DNA of 42,736 bases from Candidatus Magasanikiibacteriota bacterium (GCA_015661005.1 JACTTX010000010.1:1-42736), one strand, 5' to 3'. Positions 31,621 through 39,761 are shown, counted from the first letter of the stretch. The notes: generated by a model not told the origin, from the sequence alone. Numbers and translations: made by a program.

Positions 31621-32665
31621 AAATGCCCAAAATTATTTCCGCCAATCTTTCGGCGGCATCGGATGGAAAAACTTTTTTTATATTCTCACCGAGCAACCGC
31701 GCTTTTTCCGGTTCTAACAATAAATCGCGAACAACTCTCGCCAAATGCGGCAGGTCACGCACAACAACCGCCGCGTCAGCATCTTCAAGCGCCGCCGCGT
31801 TTTCCTCCTGCGGCGAGTCCGTTAATGGCACGAGTACCGCCGCTTTGCCAAGCGCCGCCACCTCCGCAATTGTGCCCATACCGGCGCGAGCTATCACCAA
31901 ATCCGCGCTGGCATAAAGATCGCCCATCTCCGCGTCAAACTCCGCCGGATGATACTGATCGGTCTCCTTGAAGTTCCAAAGTTTGCCGATGCCGCAAAGA
32001 TGTATCAGCTCAACATTATTCGGTAAATTTTTGCTCATCTCATTCACGGTAAAGTTGAGCGAAGTTGCTCCCGTGCCGCCGCCAAAGGCCAAAACCACTC
32101 GGCTTTCCGGCCGCACCTTATATTTTGTCCGCGCTCGTTCCGCCGCGCCGTGAAAAATTTCTCGTCTGACCGGATTGCCAATCCAAATTGCCCGCGGAAA
32201 TTTTTCTTTTAATTTTTCCCAAGCAACCGTTATCTGATTGGCCAGCGGCGCCAAAACACGATTGGTAATCCCGCCGGTTAAATCTTGCTGATGAATGACA
32301 CCGCGCACGCCAAGAATTTTTCCGGCCAAATGCACTGGCACGGCCGTGTAACCGCCGGCCGAGACCAAGACGTCCGGTTTGAATTGCAAAATCAAGGAAA
32401 ATGATTTGACTAAAGCGCCAAAAATCGCGACGGGTAAAAATAAATTGCGCCAAGAAAAAAAACGGTCAACTTTGGCCGCAGGAATGGACGTAAATTTAAT
32501 TCCGGCGGCTTTAACCAGCGCTCTCTCCGGCCCGTTTTTGGTGCCGATCCATAAAAATTCCGCCGTTTGCCCGCGCCTTGACGCCATCTCGGTTAAGAAC
32601 TCGGCCACGGCCAGTAGCGGCGTCACTGGTCCAAGAGTTCCGCCGCCGGTGAAGAGGATTTTCAT
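31610..32665 (-). CDS. murG: UDP-GlcNAc transferase MurG (lipid II synthesis)
   Basis: From the ATG at 32665 (MKILFTGGGTLGPVTPLLAV) the enzyme is 351 residues. The first glycine loop reads GGGTLGPVTP rather than the common GGTGGHxxP, with the usual His replaced by Pro. The rest matches MurG: VSAGGYTAVPVHLAGKIL, IHQQDLTGGITNRVLAP, VVLAFGGGTGATSLN, LVIARAGMGTIAEVAALG and LVPLTDSPQEENA. It adds GlcNAc to lipid I on the cytoplasmic face. A longer frame to 32698 adds eleven non-family residues and was rejected. It follows ftsW by 42 nt and overlaps the GT39-like gene. Confidence 0.92.
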   Translation of the reverse strand: MKILFTGGGTLGPVTPLLAVAEFLTEMASRRGQTAEFLWIGTKNGPERALVKAAGIKFTSIPAAKVDRFFSWRNLFLPVAIFGALVKSFSLILQFKPDVLVSAGGYTAVPVHLAGKILGVRGVIHQQDLTGGITNRVLAPLANQITVAWEKLKEKFPRAIWIGNPVRREIFHGAAERARTKYKVRPESRVVLAFGGGTGATSLNFTVNEMSKNLPNNVELIHLCGIGKLWNFKETDQYHPAEFDAEMGDLYASADLVIARAGMGTIAEVAALGKAAVLVPLTDSPQEENAAALEDADAAVVVRDLPHLARVVRDLLLEPEKARLLGENIKKVFPSDAAERLAEIILGIYEK

Positions 32666-32707
32666 AGGGAAGAATGCAGAATATTTACGGGTGTGCATAT
32701 CTAGCTT

Positions 32708-33805
32708 CTAAACCCTTGTCTGTCTGGAAACATTCACCACCATCCCGGCGGCTGCCAAAACCGCAACCAGCGCCGTTCCGCCGGCCGAGACAAACGGCAG
32801 GGGCACACCGGTTAACGGCAAGAGTCCGACCATCGCGGCAATATTTACAAACGACTGTACCGTAATCCAGACAATAATTCCAATCACCAAGTAACGTCCG
32901 AACGCATCCGGCGCAATTTTAGCAATTTTTATGCCGCGCGCCAACAAAATAAAAAGAAAAATTACGAACGCGGCGGCAAAAATAAATCCCAACTCCTCGC
33001 CAATCACGGCAAAAATAGAATCGGCGTTCACTTCCGGCAAGTACTGATATTTTTGGCGCGAGTGCCCGTAACCCAAACCAAAAATTCCGCCCGAGCCAAT
33101 CGCGAGCAGCGCCTGATTAATATGATAACCAATCCCCTGCGGATCAAGTTCCGGATGCAGAAACGTCATAAAACGCCGCGCGCGATAAGGCGCGCTCACA
33201 ATCGCCACCGCTAAACCGCCGAGACCAAGCGCCAAAAGCGTCAACAAATATTTCCATGGAATGTTGGCAACAAAAAGCAGGGCCAAAGTGATGGCGCCAA
33301 AAATAGTGAGCGTTCCGATGTCCGGCTGAAGAATCAAGAGGACGGCCACGACCGCCGGAAAAGCTAAATACTTTATCACGCCGAGCCAATTATTCAAATC
33401 ATCGCGATGGTCGGCGAGCCAGTGAGCGGTGATCATGATAAACGCCAGCTTCATTATTTCCGCGGGCTGAAAAGAAAATAAACTTCCGACTTGCACCCAA
33501 CTGCGCGTTTTGCCGAAACTGGCGCCCACTCCCGGAATAAAAACGGCAACCAATAAAAGCGCCGCTAAAATAAAAATCGGCCAAGCCAGTTTAGCAAATT
33601 TATGATAATCAATTTTAGCGGTTATCAAAAATGCCGCCAGGCCAATGGCGCCGTAAATTAATTGCCGCTTCAAAAAATAAAATGATGATCCGAATTTTTG
33701 AAAGCCCAGCGGCCCGGTGGCCGAAGCGAGCATGATCAAACCAAAGACGACAAACGCCGCAATTAAAATAATGAAAATGAAATCGGGTTTGTGGAATCGC
33801 GGCAT
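32708..33805 (-). CDS. ftsW: Peptidoglycan polymerase FtsW/RodA (SEDS)
   Basis: The 365-residue protein has ten membrane helices and SEDS landmarks: GFQKFGSSFYFLKRQLIYG, FSFQPAEIMKLAFI (the SFQPSE motif with Ala for Ser), LILQPDIGTLTIFGAITLAL (containing the catalytic Asp), GYHINQALLAIGSGGIFGLG, YLPEVNADSIFAVIGEELGF and LPLTGVPLPFVSAGGTALV. This is the SEDS glycan polymerase. Position between murG and mraY favours FtsW over RodA. A REP-like palindrome fills the gap before its start. No SD sequence is visible. Confidence 0.93.
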   Translation of the reverse strand: MPRFHKPDFIFIILIAAFVVFGLIMLASATGPLGFQKFGSSFYFLKRQLIYGAIGLAAFLITAKIDYHKFAKLAWPIFILAALLLVAVFIPGVGASFGKTRSWVQVGSLFSFQPAEIMKLAFIMITAHWLADHRDDLNNWLGVIKYLAFPAVVAVLLILQPDIGTLTIFGAITLALLFVANIPWKYLLTLLALGLGGLAVAIVSAPYRARRFMTFLHPELDPQGIGYHINQALLAIGSGGIFGLGYGHSRQKYQYLPEVNADSIFAVIGEELGFIFAAAFVIFLFILLARGIKIAKIAPDAFGRYLVIGIIVWITVQSFVNIAAMVGLLPLTGVPLPFVSAGGTALVAVLAAAGMVVNVSRQTRV

Positions 33806-33819
33806 AAGGACATCGTGTT

Positions 33820-33888
33820 GGGGACAGTTCTAAAGGGGACACTTCTAAATGCAAAGCGTTTAGAAGTGTCCCCTTTAGAACTGTCCCC
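33820..33888. repeat. REP-like palindrome between ftsW and mraY
   Basis: Perfect 30-bp arms (33820-33849 and 33859-33888), GGGGACAGTTCTAAAGGGGA then CACTTCTAAA, around a 9-nt loop. The first 22 bases equal the murE copy except that the second unit continues CACTT rather than CAGTT. It lies within an otherwise tight run (mraY, ftsW, murG), so the operon tolerated it. Confidence 0.9.
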
Positions 33889-33894
33889 ACGTGG

Positions 33895-34965
33895 TTATCT
33901 CTTTTCCAGAAGAACAACAACAAAAGCCAGGACATTGGTGATGGCGGTGATGAGCCAGAAGCGCATGGTCACCTGCGGCGCCGTCCAGCCCTTGGCTTCA
34001 AAGTGATGATGCAGAGGCGCCACCAAAAAAATTTTCTTGCCATGGCGCAGACGTTTTGACGCCAACTGCAAAGCCACGGATCCGGCTTCAATAATTAACG
34101 TGAAACCAATGAGCGGCAAAAGCAAAACCGAATCCGTAAGAAAAGCCACGACGCTCAAAGTGGTGGTCAGCCCCATAATTCCCGTTTCACCCATATAAAA
34201 TTTGGCCGGCGGAATGTTGTACCAAAGAAAAGCCATTAAGGTTCCGGCTATTACGGCGCAGAAAGCGGCCAGTTCATATTGATGTCGCGTGAAAGCAATC
34301 GCGCCGAAAGTGGCAAAGTCAATGGCAAAAATTCCGCCCGCCAAGCCGTCAAGACCGTCAACAACGCTTGAAGAAAAAAATCCGAGGGTGACGGCAATAA
34401 AAAGCGGCACATACCAAAAGCCCAATGTATATTCGCCGTCAAAAAGAAGGTGAATGGCGTCCCAACCAAGTTTATAATGAAACCACCAGGCGCCAATGAG
34501 CGCGATGGCGAACACCACCAAAACACGATGCCGGAATTTGATGCCGCCGCCTTTGTGCGCCTCGCCGCGATGAGCGACCACAAGCAAATCATCAAGGAGA
34601 CCCAAGATGGAGGCAGTGACCAACGTAAAAAGCGGAATCCACGTTTCACCGCGCGAGAGAAAATTTAAATTTTTGAGAAACGGCCAATTGGTGCGCGGAG
34701 CAATAAACGCAAAAATCAGCGCGAGCGTAAAAGTTGTGACCCAAATCAAAACGCCGGCCATGCGCGGCGTGGAAACCTCGCGCTCTTTATGCAGAGCGCT
34801 AAAAATTGGCGTGGGCGACCCGTCCGGCGCCACGGTGCGCACTTGTTTTTTCCAGCACTTATGTTTTTGCAAAAGACGCAGGAGCCCGGGCGCCCAGGCA
34901 AAACCAACCAGAGCGGCCAAAGCGCCCAAGAGAAGCATGGAAATAATCGCGTCATTGGGAGTCAT
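33895..34965 (-). CDS. mraY: Phospho-MurNAc-pentapeptide transferase MraY
   Basis: The 356-residue polytopic enzyme attaches phospho-MurNAc-pentapeptide to undecaprenyl phosphate (lipid I). MraY motifs are present: GFLDDLLVV-like ILGLLDDLLVVAHRGE, VVDGLDGLAGGIFAIDFA, LWYNIPPAKFYMGETGIMGL (Asp replaced by Glu in the usual MGDTG) and VAPLHHHFEAKGWTAPQV. Length and helix count are normal. It heads the run mraY-ftsW-murG, with a small membrane protein 8 nt upstream. The Glu in FYMGETG is a conservative change to a position that is normally Asp. Confidence 0.94.
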   Translation of the reverse strand: MTPNDAIISMLLLGALAALVGFAWAPGLLRLLQKHKCWKKQVRTVAPDGSPTPIFSALHKEREVSTPRMAGVLIWVTTFTLALIFAFIAPRTNWPFLKNLNFLSRGETWIPLFTLVTASILGLLDDLLVVAHRGEAHKGGGIKFRHRVLVVFAIALIGAWWFHYKLGWDAIHLLFDGEYTLGFWYVPLFIAVTLGFFSSSVVDGLDGLAGGIFAIDFATFGAIAFTRHQYELAAFCAVIAGTLMAFLWYNIPPAKFYMGETGIMGLTTTLSVVAFLTDSVLLLPLIGFTLIIEAGSVALQLASKRLRHGKKIFLVAPLHHHFEAKGWTAPQVTMRFWLITAITNVLAFVVVLLEKR

Positions 34966-34973
34966 AAAAAAGG

Positions 34974-35321
34974 TTAGATGTTCAGTAGAATTACCAAGAT
35001 AGCGGCCAGAACAAGGAGGAGATGAAGGAAGATGTTGGTAACGGCCAAGGCGTAACCGATAATTTTTTCTTTAAGAAAAAGGAGATCGGCAATGATGAGA
35101 TTGGCCAGCAGGGCCGTGAGTCCAAGAACGGGCATAGCGAGTACCAGCCACCACGGGCCAACATAATCAACGCCAATGAAAACAGTGTAATGCAAAAAAA
35201 CCGTGTTCGGTTGGCGCAAGTATAACGGCAAAACTATCCATAGGCCGATATTCAAAACGATGGCGCCAGCCGTTGTCCAAAGTATCAGTGGATTTTTAAA
35301 AAAAAGCTTAAGGGGATACAT
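34974..35321 (-). CDS. Small membrane protein of unknown function
   Basis: The 115-residue product (MYPLKLFFKNPLILWTTAGA start) is hydrophobic with three or four helices: about 13-32, 58-80 (WWLVLAMPVLGLTALLANLI) and 88-113 (ALAVTNIFLHLLLVLAAIL). No family is recognised. It ends 8 nt before mraY on the same strand and so is probably the first gene of the mraY-ftsW-murG transcript. A role beside lipid I/II synthesis is a guess from position. Its start ATG is preceded by no visible SD sequence. Confidence 0.65.
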   Translation of the reverse strand: MYPLKLFFKNPLILWTTAGAIVLNIGLWIVLPLYLRQPNTVFLHYTVFIGVDYVGPWWLVLAMPVLGLTALLANLIIADLLFLKEKIIGYALAVTNIFLHLLLVLAAILVILLNI

Positions 35322-35357
35322 GGTATTATTGTCGGCCCGTCAGGCCCGCGGTCGGTT

Positions 35358-35642
35358 TTATTCCTCACCATCAACGCCGAGCATTTCATCTTCATCAACG
35401 CCTTCGGCCACCACTTCGTTCACTTCCGGAAACTTTTCCAAAATTTCGGACTCAACTCCGGCTTTGAGCGTCAGCGCGGACATCGGACAACCGACACAGG
35501 TTCCGGCAAAACGCACCGTGAGCACACCGCTTTCCGATTCAAACGAAACAACCTCAACATTGCCGGAATGCGTTTTGATGGCCGGACGAACGCGCAAATC
35601 AAGCGCCTTGTCAATTTTTTCCAGTAATTCCTTATTATCCAT
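35358..35642 (-). CDS. NifU C-terminal-domain iron-sulfur scaffold protein
   Basis: From the ATG at 35642 the product is 94 residues, MDNKELLEKIDKALDLRVRP, with the NifU/Nfu core GVLTVRFAGTCVGCPMSALT containing the CxxC that binds a 4Fe-4S cluster, and a short acidic tail. Proteins of this size deliver Fe-S clusters to target enzymes. A TTG three codons upstream is possible but the -10 box TATAAT (35656-35651) ends 8 nt before the ATG, which favours the shorter form with a leader of about 2 nt. It diverges from rpmA. Confidence 0.9.
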   Translation of the reverse strand: MDNKELLEKIDKALDLRVRPAIKTHSGNVEVVSFESESGVLTVRFAGTCVGCPMSALTLKAGVESEILEKFPEVNEVVAEGVDEDEMLGVDGEE

Positions 35643-35683
35643 ATCGGGCAATTATACACAATTCGGCATAAAAAACCAGCGAT

Positions 35684-35722
35684 TGTCAAGCGGTTGACAA
35701 GAAAAAACAATGCTTGTAGAAT
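35684..35722 (+). promoter_or_regulatory. rpmA promoter with -35 palindrome
   Basis: TTGACA (35694-35699), a 17-bp spacer and TAGAAT (35717-35722). The -35 is half of a palindrome TTGTCAA-GCGG-TTGACAA (35683-35700). The nifU-like gene diverges on the other side, with a likely -10 TATAAT at 35656-35651 (minus strand) but with no well-spaced -35. The rpmA leader is about 33 nt with no clear SD. Confidence 0.7.
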
Positions 35723-35761
35723 ATGGGATATCCAAAGTAAAATCCTTACAAACATTCCTAT

Positions 35762-36034
35762 ATGGCCCACAAAAAACAAGGCGGTTCAACAGCGCTTGGC
35801 CGGGATTCACAGTCCAAACGGTTAGGCGTCAAATTGCACGATGGTCAGAAGGCGCAGGCCGGGATGATTATTGTGCGTCAGCGCGGCACGCCAATTCATG
35901 CCGGCAAAAACGTAATGCGCGGCCGTGATGACACTTTGCTTGCCACTGCTGCCGGTAAAGTAAAATTCACCTCCTCCAAAGTCCGTCGTTTTGACGGACA
36001 TCTGGCCAGCCGCAAGTTTGCGAACGTGGTTTAA
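35762..36034 (+). CDS. rpmA: 50S ribosomal protein L27
   Basis: The 90-residue protein starts [20 protein letters not shown], the classic L27 N-terminus that reaches into the peptidyl transferase centre, and continues [38 protein letters not shown]. There is no Firmicutes-type cleavable N-terminal extension. L27 normally pairs with rplU (L21), which is absent here; the gene stands alone with its own promoter and terminator. Confidence 0.97.
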   Translation: MAHKKQGGSTALGRDSQSKRLGVKLHDGQKAQAGMIIVRQRGTPIHAGKNVMRGRDDTLLATAAGKVKFTSSKVRRFDGHLASRKFANVV

Positions 36035-36051
36035 ATTAAATCGTTCAAAAC

Positions 36052-36079
36052 AAACGCCCGCGATTTTGCGGGCGTTTTT
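36052..36079 (+). terminator. Rho-independent terminator of rpmA
   Basis: AAACGCCCGC (36052-36061), loop, GCGGGCGTTT (36068-36077) then TT: a GC-rich stem followed by a T-run, 17 nt after the rpmA stop. Confidence 0.9.
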
Positions 36080-36086
36080 ACTTTAG

Positions 36087-36153
36087 TCAGAATAGTTTCC
36101 TGTGAATGTCGTGTTCTTCAATCAAGAACGCCATTCACAGGATACTATTCTGA
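36087..36153. repeat. Palindromic element D
   Basis: Arms of 22 bp (36087-36108 and 36132-36153, containing CCTGTGAATG/CATTCACAGG) with one mismatch, around a 23-nt loop with core GTGTTCTTCAATCAAGAAC. The loop is the same as in element B (25459-25477) although the arms are unrelated beyond AATG/CATT. Confidence 0.85.
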
Positions 36154-36213
36154 TCAGCTTATATTATTCATAAAACAGCTGACATGTTCGCTTGCGACAA
36201 ATAGCGAGTTTAA

Positions 36214-36347
36214 TCAAAGAGTGAGGCGCAAATGGCGTGTATTGTTCAATAGTTACCGGCAAATGGCGTTCTTGTTCTAAGCAACACGACATTTGCCGGT
36301 AACTATTGAACACAAGACAAGAACGCCATTTGCGCCTCACTCTTTGA
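36214..36347. repeat. Nested palindromic element E
   Basis: Outer perfect 25-bp arms (36214-36238 and 36323-36347, containing GGCGCAAATGGCGT) enclose an inner element with perfect 23-bp arms (36243-36265 and 36290-36312, containing AGTTACCGGCAAATG), whose 24-nt loop has the element A core TTCTTGTTCTAAGCAACAC. One family member thus sits inside the loop of another. With element D it occupies most of the 336-nt gap between rpmA and pyrG; no gene is seen there. Confidence 0.9.
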
Positions 36348-36369
36348 CTACATCCACCAACCACAAAAA

Positions 36370-37992
36370 CTATTTACGCCGAATACAAGCCCCCACAAAA
36401 TCGCGGAAAAGCGGATGCGGAGAAAGCGGCCTTGATTGAAACTCCGGATGAAACTGCACGCCGACAAACCACGGATGATCTTTGAGTTCAATAATCTCCA
36501 CCAAATTTCTCTGCGGATTGACGCCGGAGATGATCATTCCTTTTTCTTCCAGTTGATCGCGATAATCATTGTTCAATTCATAACGATGACGATGGCGCTC
36601 CTTGATGATATTTTTTCCATACGCCTTCTGCGCTTTGGTGCCGCGAACCAATTTACAATCGTATGAACCCAAACGCATTGTGCCGCCATATTTTTTGGCG
36701 GCCAAATTTTCCGCTTGTTCCGGAATGATGTGAATGACCGGATTGCTGGTGTGCGGATTTATTTCCGCGGTGTTGGCGCCTTTCAAACCGCAAAGATGGC
36801 GGCTGAATTCCACCACCGCCATCTGCATGCCGTAACACAAGCCAAAATAAGGAATTTTGTGTTCGCGGCAATATTGAATGACTTTGATTTTTCCTTCCAC
36901 CCCGCGGCTTCCGAAGCCGCCCGGAATCAAAACCCCGTCAAATTCATCCAGCATAATCAGACGTTTGGGATCGTTTTCAAACTCTTCCGAGTTCAACCAA
37001 TGCAACTCCGGTTTGCGTTTGTGAAACCAAGCCGCGTGCTTCAACGATTCAATCACGGAAATGTAAGCGTCCGTTAAAATAAAATTGCCGGTAGAAAAAT
37101 ATTTTCCGACAACGGCAATCCGCACCGGCTGGTGCGCCGTTTTTATGGTGCGAACAAGTTTCTGCCAGTCCTTAAGATCGCGCTTTTTACTTTTGAGCCC
37201 GAACTTTTGCAAGATATGATCCCCGATTTTTTCTTTTTCAAAAATGAGCGGCACCTCATAAATACTCCCGACATTCGGCGCGGCGATGATATCCTGCTCC
37301 TGCACACTGCAATGCACCGCCAACTTCCGCTTGCGCGGGCCATCAATGGGTTCCTCCGAGCGGCAAATGATAAAATCCGGCTGAATACCGGCCGAGTTCA
37401 AACTTCTGACCGCGTACTGCGTTGGTTTGGTTTTCATCTCCCCGATGCTTGGCGGCACCGGCAAATACGAGACCAAAACAAAAAGAACATCCTTGGGCGC
37501 CGCCAAACGCATCATCCTCGCCGCTTCTAAAAATAAAACGTTTTGATATTCGCCAACCGTTCCGCCAATTTCAATCAAACAAAAATCGGCCTTGACGGTC
37601 TTGGCCGCCCGCTTAATTCTTCTGATCACTTCTTCCGGCACGTGCGGCACCACTTCCACGCACTTGCCGCCATATTCCAAATTTCGTTCGCGATTAATTA
37701 CGGACTGATAAACGCGGCCGGTCGTCATGTAATTCACGGACGTGATGTCCATGTTTAAAAAGCGTTCGTAGTTGCCGATGTCCTGATCCGTTTCATCGCC
37801 GTCCGTCGTCACAAAAACCTCGCCGTGTTCCACCGGATTCATGGTGCCGGCGTCCACATTTATATAAGGATCAATTTTGACGGCCGTGACGCGGAAACCT
37901 TTGGACTGCAAAATTTTTCCGATGCTCGCCGTGGCCGTTCCCTTCCCCACGCCGGACATGACGCCGCCAATCACAAAAATATATTTCGCCAT
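36370..37992 (-). CDS. pyrG: CTP synthase
   Basis: The 540-residue enzyme aminates UTP to CTP using glutamine. The N-terminal synthase domain (1 to about 270) begins MAKYIFVIGGVMSGVGKGTA (nucleotide loop) and has KIDPYINVDAGTMNPVEHGE, VFVTTDGDETDQDIGNYERF and ICRSEEPI. The C-terminal class I glutamine amidotransferase (about 295-540) has GFGSRGVEGKI, the nucleophile Cys in FGLCYGMQMA and the His-Glu pair in GVQFHPEFQSRP. Length is normal. It diverges from era; a TGCTATACT extended -10 box (38018-38010, minus) gives a leader of about 11 nt without an SD sequence. Confidence 0.98.
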   Translation of the reverse strand: MAKYIFVIGGVMSGVGKGTATASIGKILQSKGFRVTAVKIDPYINVDAGTMNPVEHGEVFVTTDGDETDQDIGNYERFLNMDITSVNYMTTGRVYQSVINRERNLEYGGKCVEVVPHVPEEVIRRIKRAAKTVKADFCLIEIGGTVGEYQNVLFLEAARMMRLAAPKDVLFVLVSYLPVPPSIGEMKTKPTQYAVRSLNSAGIQPDFIICRSEEPIDGPRKRKLAVHCSVQEQDIIAAPNVGSIYEVPLIFEKEKIGDHILQKFGLKSKKRDLKDWQKLVRTIKTAHQPVRIAVVGKYFSTGNFILTDAYISVIESLKHAAWFHKRKPELHWLNSEEFENDPKRLIMLDEFDGVLIPGGFGSRGVEGKIKVIQYCREHKIPYFGLCYGMQMAVVEFSRHLCGLKGANTAEINPHTSNPVIHIIPEQAENLAAKKYGGTMRLGSYDCKLVRGTKAQKAYGKNIIKERHRHRYELNNDYRDQLEEKGMIISGVNPQRNLVEIIELKDHPWFVGVQFHPEFQSRPLSPHPLFRDFVGACIRRK

Positions 37993-38009
37993 AGGAGTTT
38001 ACCGCGGCC

Positions 38010-38050
38010 AGTATAGCACAATTGACAAACAACCAAAAACCGTGTGTAAT
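38010..38050. promoter_or_regulatory. Divergent, overlapping pyrG and era promoters
   Basis: era (plus): TTGACA (38022-38027), 17 bp, TGTAAT (38045-38050); the ATG follows 15 nt later, so the leader is about 9 nt. pyrG (minus): TGCTATACT with TATACT at 38015-38010, ATG 17 nt on. The two promoters interleave, so transcription of the two genes may interfere. Confidence 0.65.
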
Positions 38051-38065
38051 TCACATATTCACCCT

Positions 38066-38908
38066 ATGAAATCCGGTTTCGTTGTCCTGGTCGGCCGCTC
38101 CAATGTGGGCAAATCAACTTTACTGAATACCTTGGTCGGCACCAAAATCGCCATCGTCACCAACAAACCACAAACCACGCGCCAAGCCATCCAAGGCGTT
38201 CTTCACGATGCCCGCGGCCAAGCGGTTTTTGTGGACACGCCGGGGGTGCTTAAAGAATCGCGCTCCGCCATCACCGGGAAACTTCTTCAGGCCGTCAAAA
38301 ATGCGCTGACGGACATTGAAGTTATTTTATACGTCGTTGATCCGACGCGGGAGATTGGCGAGGAAGAACGTTACACCTTGTCCTTAATCCGCCATATTGA
38401 GAAACCAAAAATTCTCGTCATCAATAAAATTGACGCGCCACGAAAATTATTTTTGGAGGATTACCGCGCGTTGGCGCCGGATTTTGATGCCGTGCATGAA
38501 CTGTCGGCCTTGCGGGCCAGTCATATTGAGCCGCTCAAGGATCGCGTCTTTGAACTTTTGCCGGAAGGCGAGGCGCTTTATCCGCCCGAGCAATGGACCA
38601 ACGTCAATTCCAAATTTTGGGTGGCGGAAATAATCCGTGAAAAAATTTTTAACACGACGGAAAAAGAAGTTCCCTACTCCTGCGCCGTGGAAGTTGATGA
38701 AATTGAAGAAAAACCGGAAATGTTTGTGATCACGGCAAGGATTTTGGTTGGGGATGAACGCTACAAAAAAATCGTCATCGGCAAAGGGGCTTCAAAATTA
38801 AAAGAGATCGGTTCCACGGCGCGCCGGGAACTGGAAGCGGCCCTCAACAAAAAAGTTTTTTTGGATCTGCAGGTGGAAACGGATGAGCATTGGGAAAGAA
38901 TGCTGTAA
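38066..38908 (+). CDS. era: GTPase Era
   Basis: The 280-residue protein has the small GTPase domain with G1 GRSNVGKST, G2 region TNKPQTTRQAI, G3 DTPG and G4 NKID, followed by the KH-like RNA-binding domain (YKKIVIGKGASKLKEIGSTA, RRELEAALNKKVFLDLQV). It matures 16S rRNA and the 30S subunit. An upstream in-frame extension starting at 37877 runs antisense to pyrG and was rejected; MKSGFVVLVGRSNVG is the normal Era opening. Confidence 0.96.
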   Translation: MKSGFVVLVGRSNVGKSTLLNTLVGTKIAIVTNKPQTTRQAIQGVLHDARGQAVFVDTPGVLKESRSAITGKLLQAVKNALTDIEVILYVVDPTREIGEEERYTLSLIRHIEKPKILVINKIDAPRKLFLEDYRALAPDFDAVHELSALRASHIEPLKDRVFELLPEGEALYPPEQWTNVNSKFWVAEIIREKIFNTTEKEVPYSCAVEVDEIEEKPEMFVITARILVGDERYKKIVIGKGASKLKEIGSTARRELEAALNKKVFLDLQVETDEHWERML

Positions 38909-38956
38909 ACGATACCAATATACGAATGGGTGCTAATAATACGAATAATTAGCGGC

Positions 38957-39648
38957 TCAACGCTTCCAATATTTTTTTAAATCGTAATACTCTTCCCACT
39001 CCGCTATAGCTTTCTCATATTCTTCGGGCAATCCAATGTCTTTAAAAGAGGCATCTTTCAAAGTCTGACGATAACCTCCGTTTGTTCTATATAGTTTTTA
39101 CTTGTGCTATCCGGCAACAAATCTTTTGAAACCAACGCCCAACCCGAACGGGGTGCGATTTTAGCAAAGTCATCCACACCGATCATTTCTTCTCTCCATC
39201 CCCCTACCATATCAAGCAGTCTTCCTTTCTCTTCTTTCTCCCAGCGTTCTGTCAGCAACGTGTTCATGGCTTCCAATGACATGGGTGTGCCGTCAGCGGT
39301 CTTATCCACTCGCAAGACAAGCATTTGTCCAAGCTTCTCAGCTCTTTCAAGTTCTTTAACAGAAAACGGAATACCCGGGACTTCCGCTAGATGAACACCA
39401 AAAGTTTTCTCTACTTCTTTAGGTCCGAAAACGTTTTCTTTGCCGAGCTTTTCAATTGCCGCTTCAATCTGCTCTGCGACAGCTCCCACAAGTTTTGTTT
39501 CCGGTGTTGCCACTCGTTTTGCCGTTTCCGTGGTTCCAGCTTTTTCTTCTCGTTCCAGTCCCTTGCGCTTAGATTCAGTGGTCTTTGGTTTAAATTCCAC
39601 CAATGTTGTCGAATGACCGCCTTGTCCCCCTCTTTGCTCTATTGGCAT
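38957..39648 (-). pseudogene. CPR-type hypothetical protein, frameshifted near its end
   Basis: From the ATG at 39648 (MPIEQRGGQGGHSTTLVEF) the first frame runs to a stop at 39058: basic linker, then VFGPKEVEKTFGVHLAEVPG, GIPFSVKELERAEKLGQMLV, MSLEAMNTLLTERWEKEE and FAKIAPRSGWALVSKDLLPD, NYIEQTEVIVRL-stop. A different frame continues directly with QTLKDASFKDIGLPEEYEKA and IAEWEEYYDLKKYWKR to a stop at 38957-38959, the ending expected for this family. The break is at about 39055-39065. I recall similar C-terminal regions (SGWALVSKDLLP ... LPKEYEEAI) in other Parcubacteria proteins; function unknown. It lies 114 nt downstream of the repeat-GNAT gene on the same strand. Confidence 0.65.
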
Positions 39649-39761
39649 AGTAGTTGTCAACTTAAGTGAGTAAACAAAACTATGAGAATAGTACTTTAAC
39701 CATTCCATACTACGTATCGTTATCTAACAATTACTCTTTTCATTTTCACTGCCCGAGCCAA

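Noticed and set aside
35684-35689. TTGACA on the minus strand as the -35 of the nifU-like gene
   Set aside because: Its distance to the TATAAT at 35656-35651 is 27 bp; it more likely forms only the palindrome partner of the rpmA -35.
37877-38065. N-terminal extension of Era
   Set aside because: It runs antisense through pyrG and through the promoter region; the normal Era start is at 38066.
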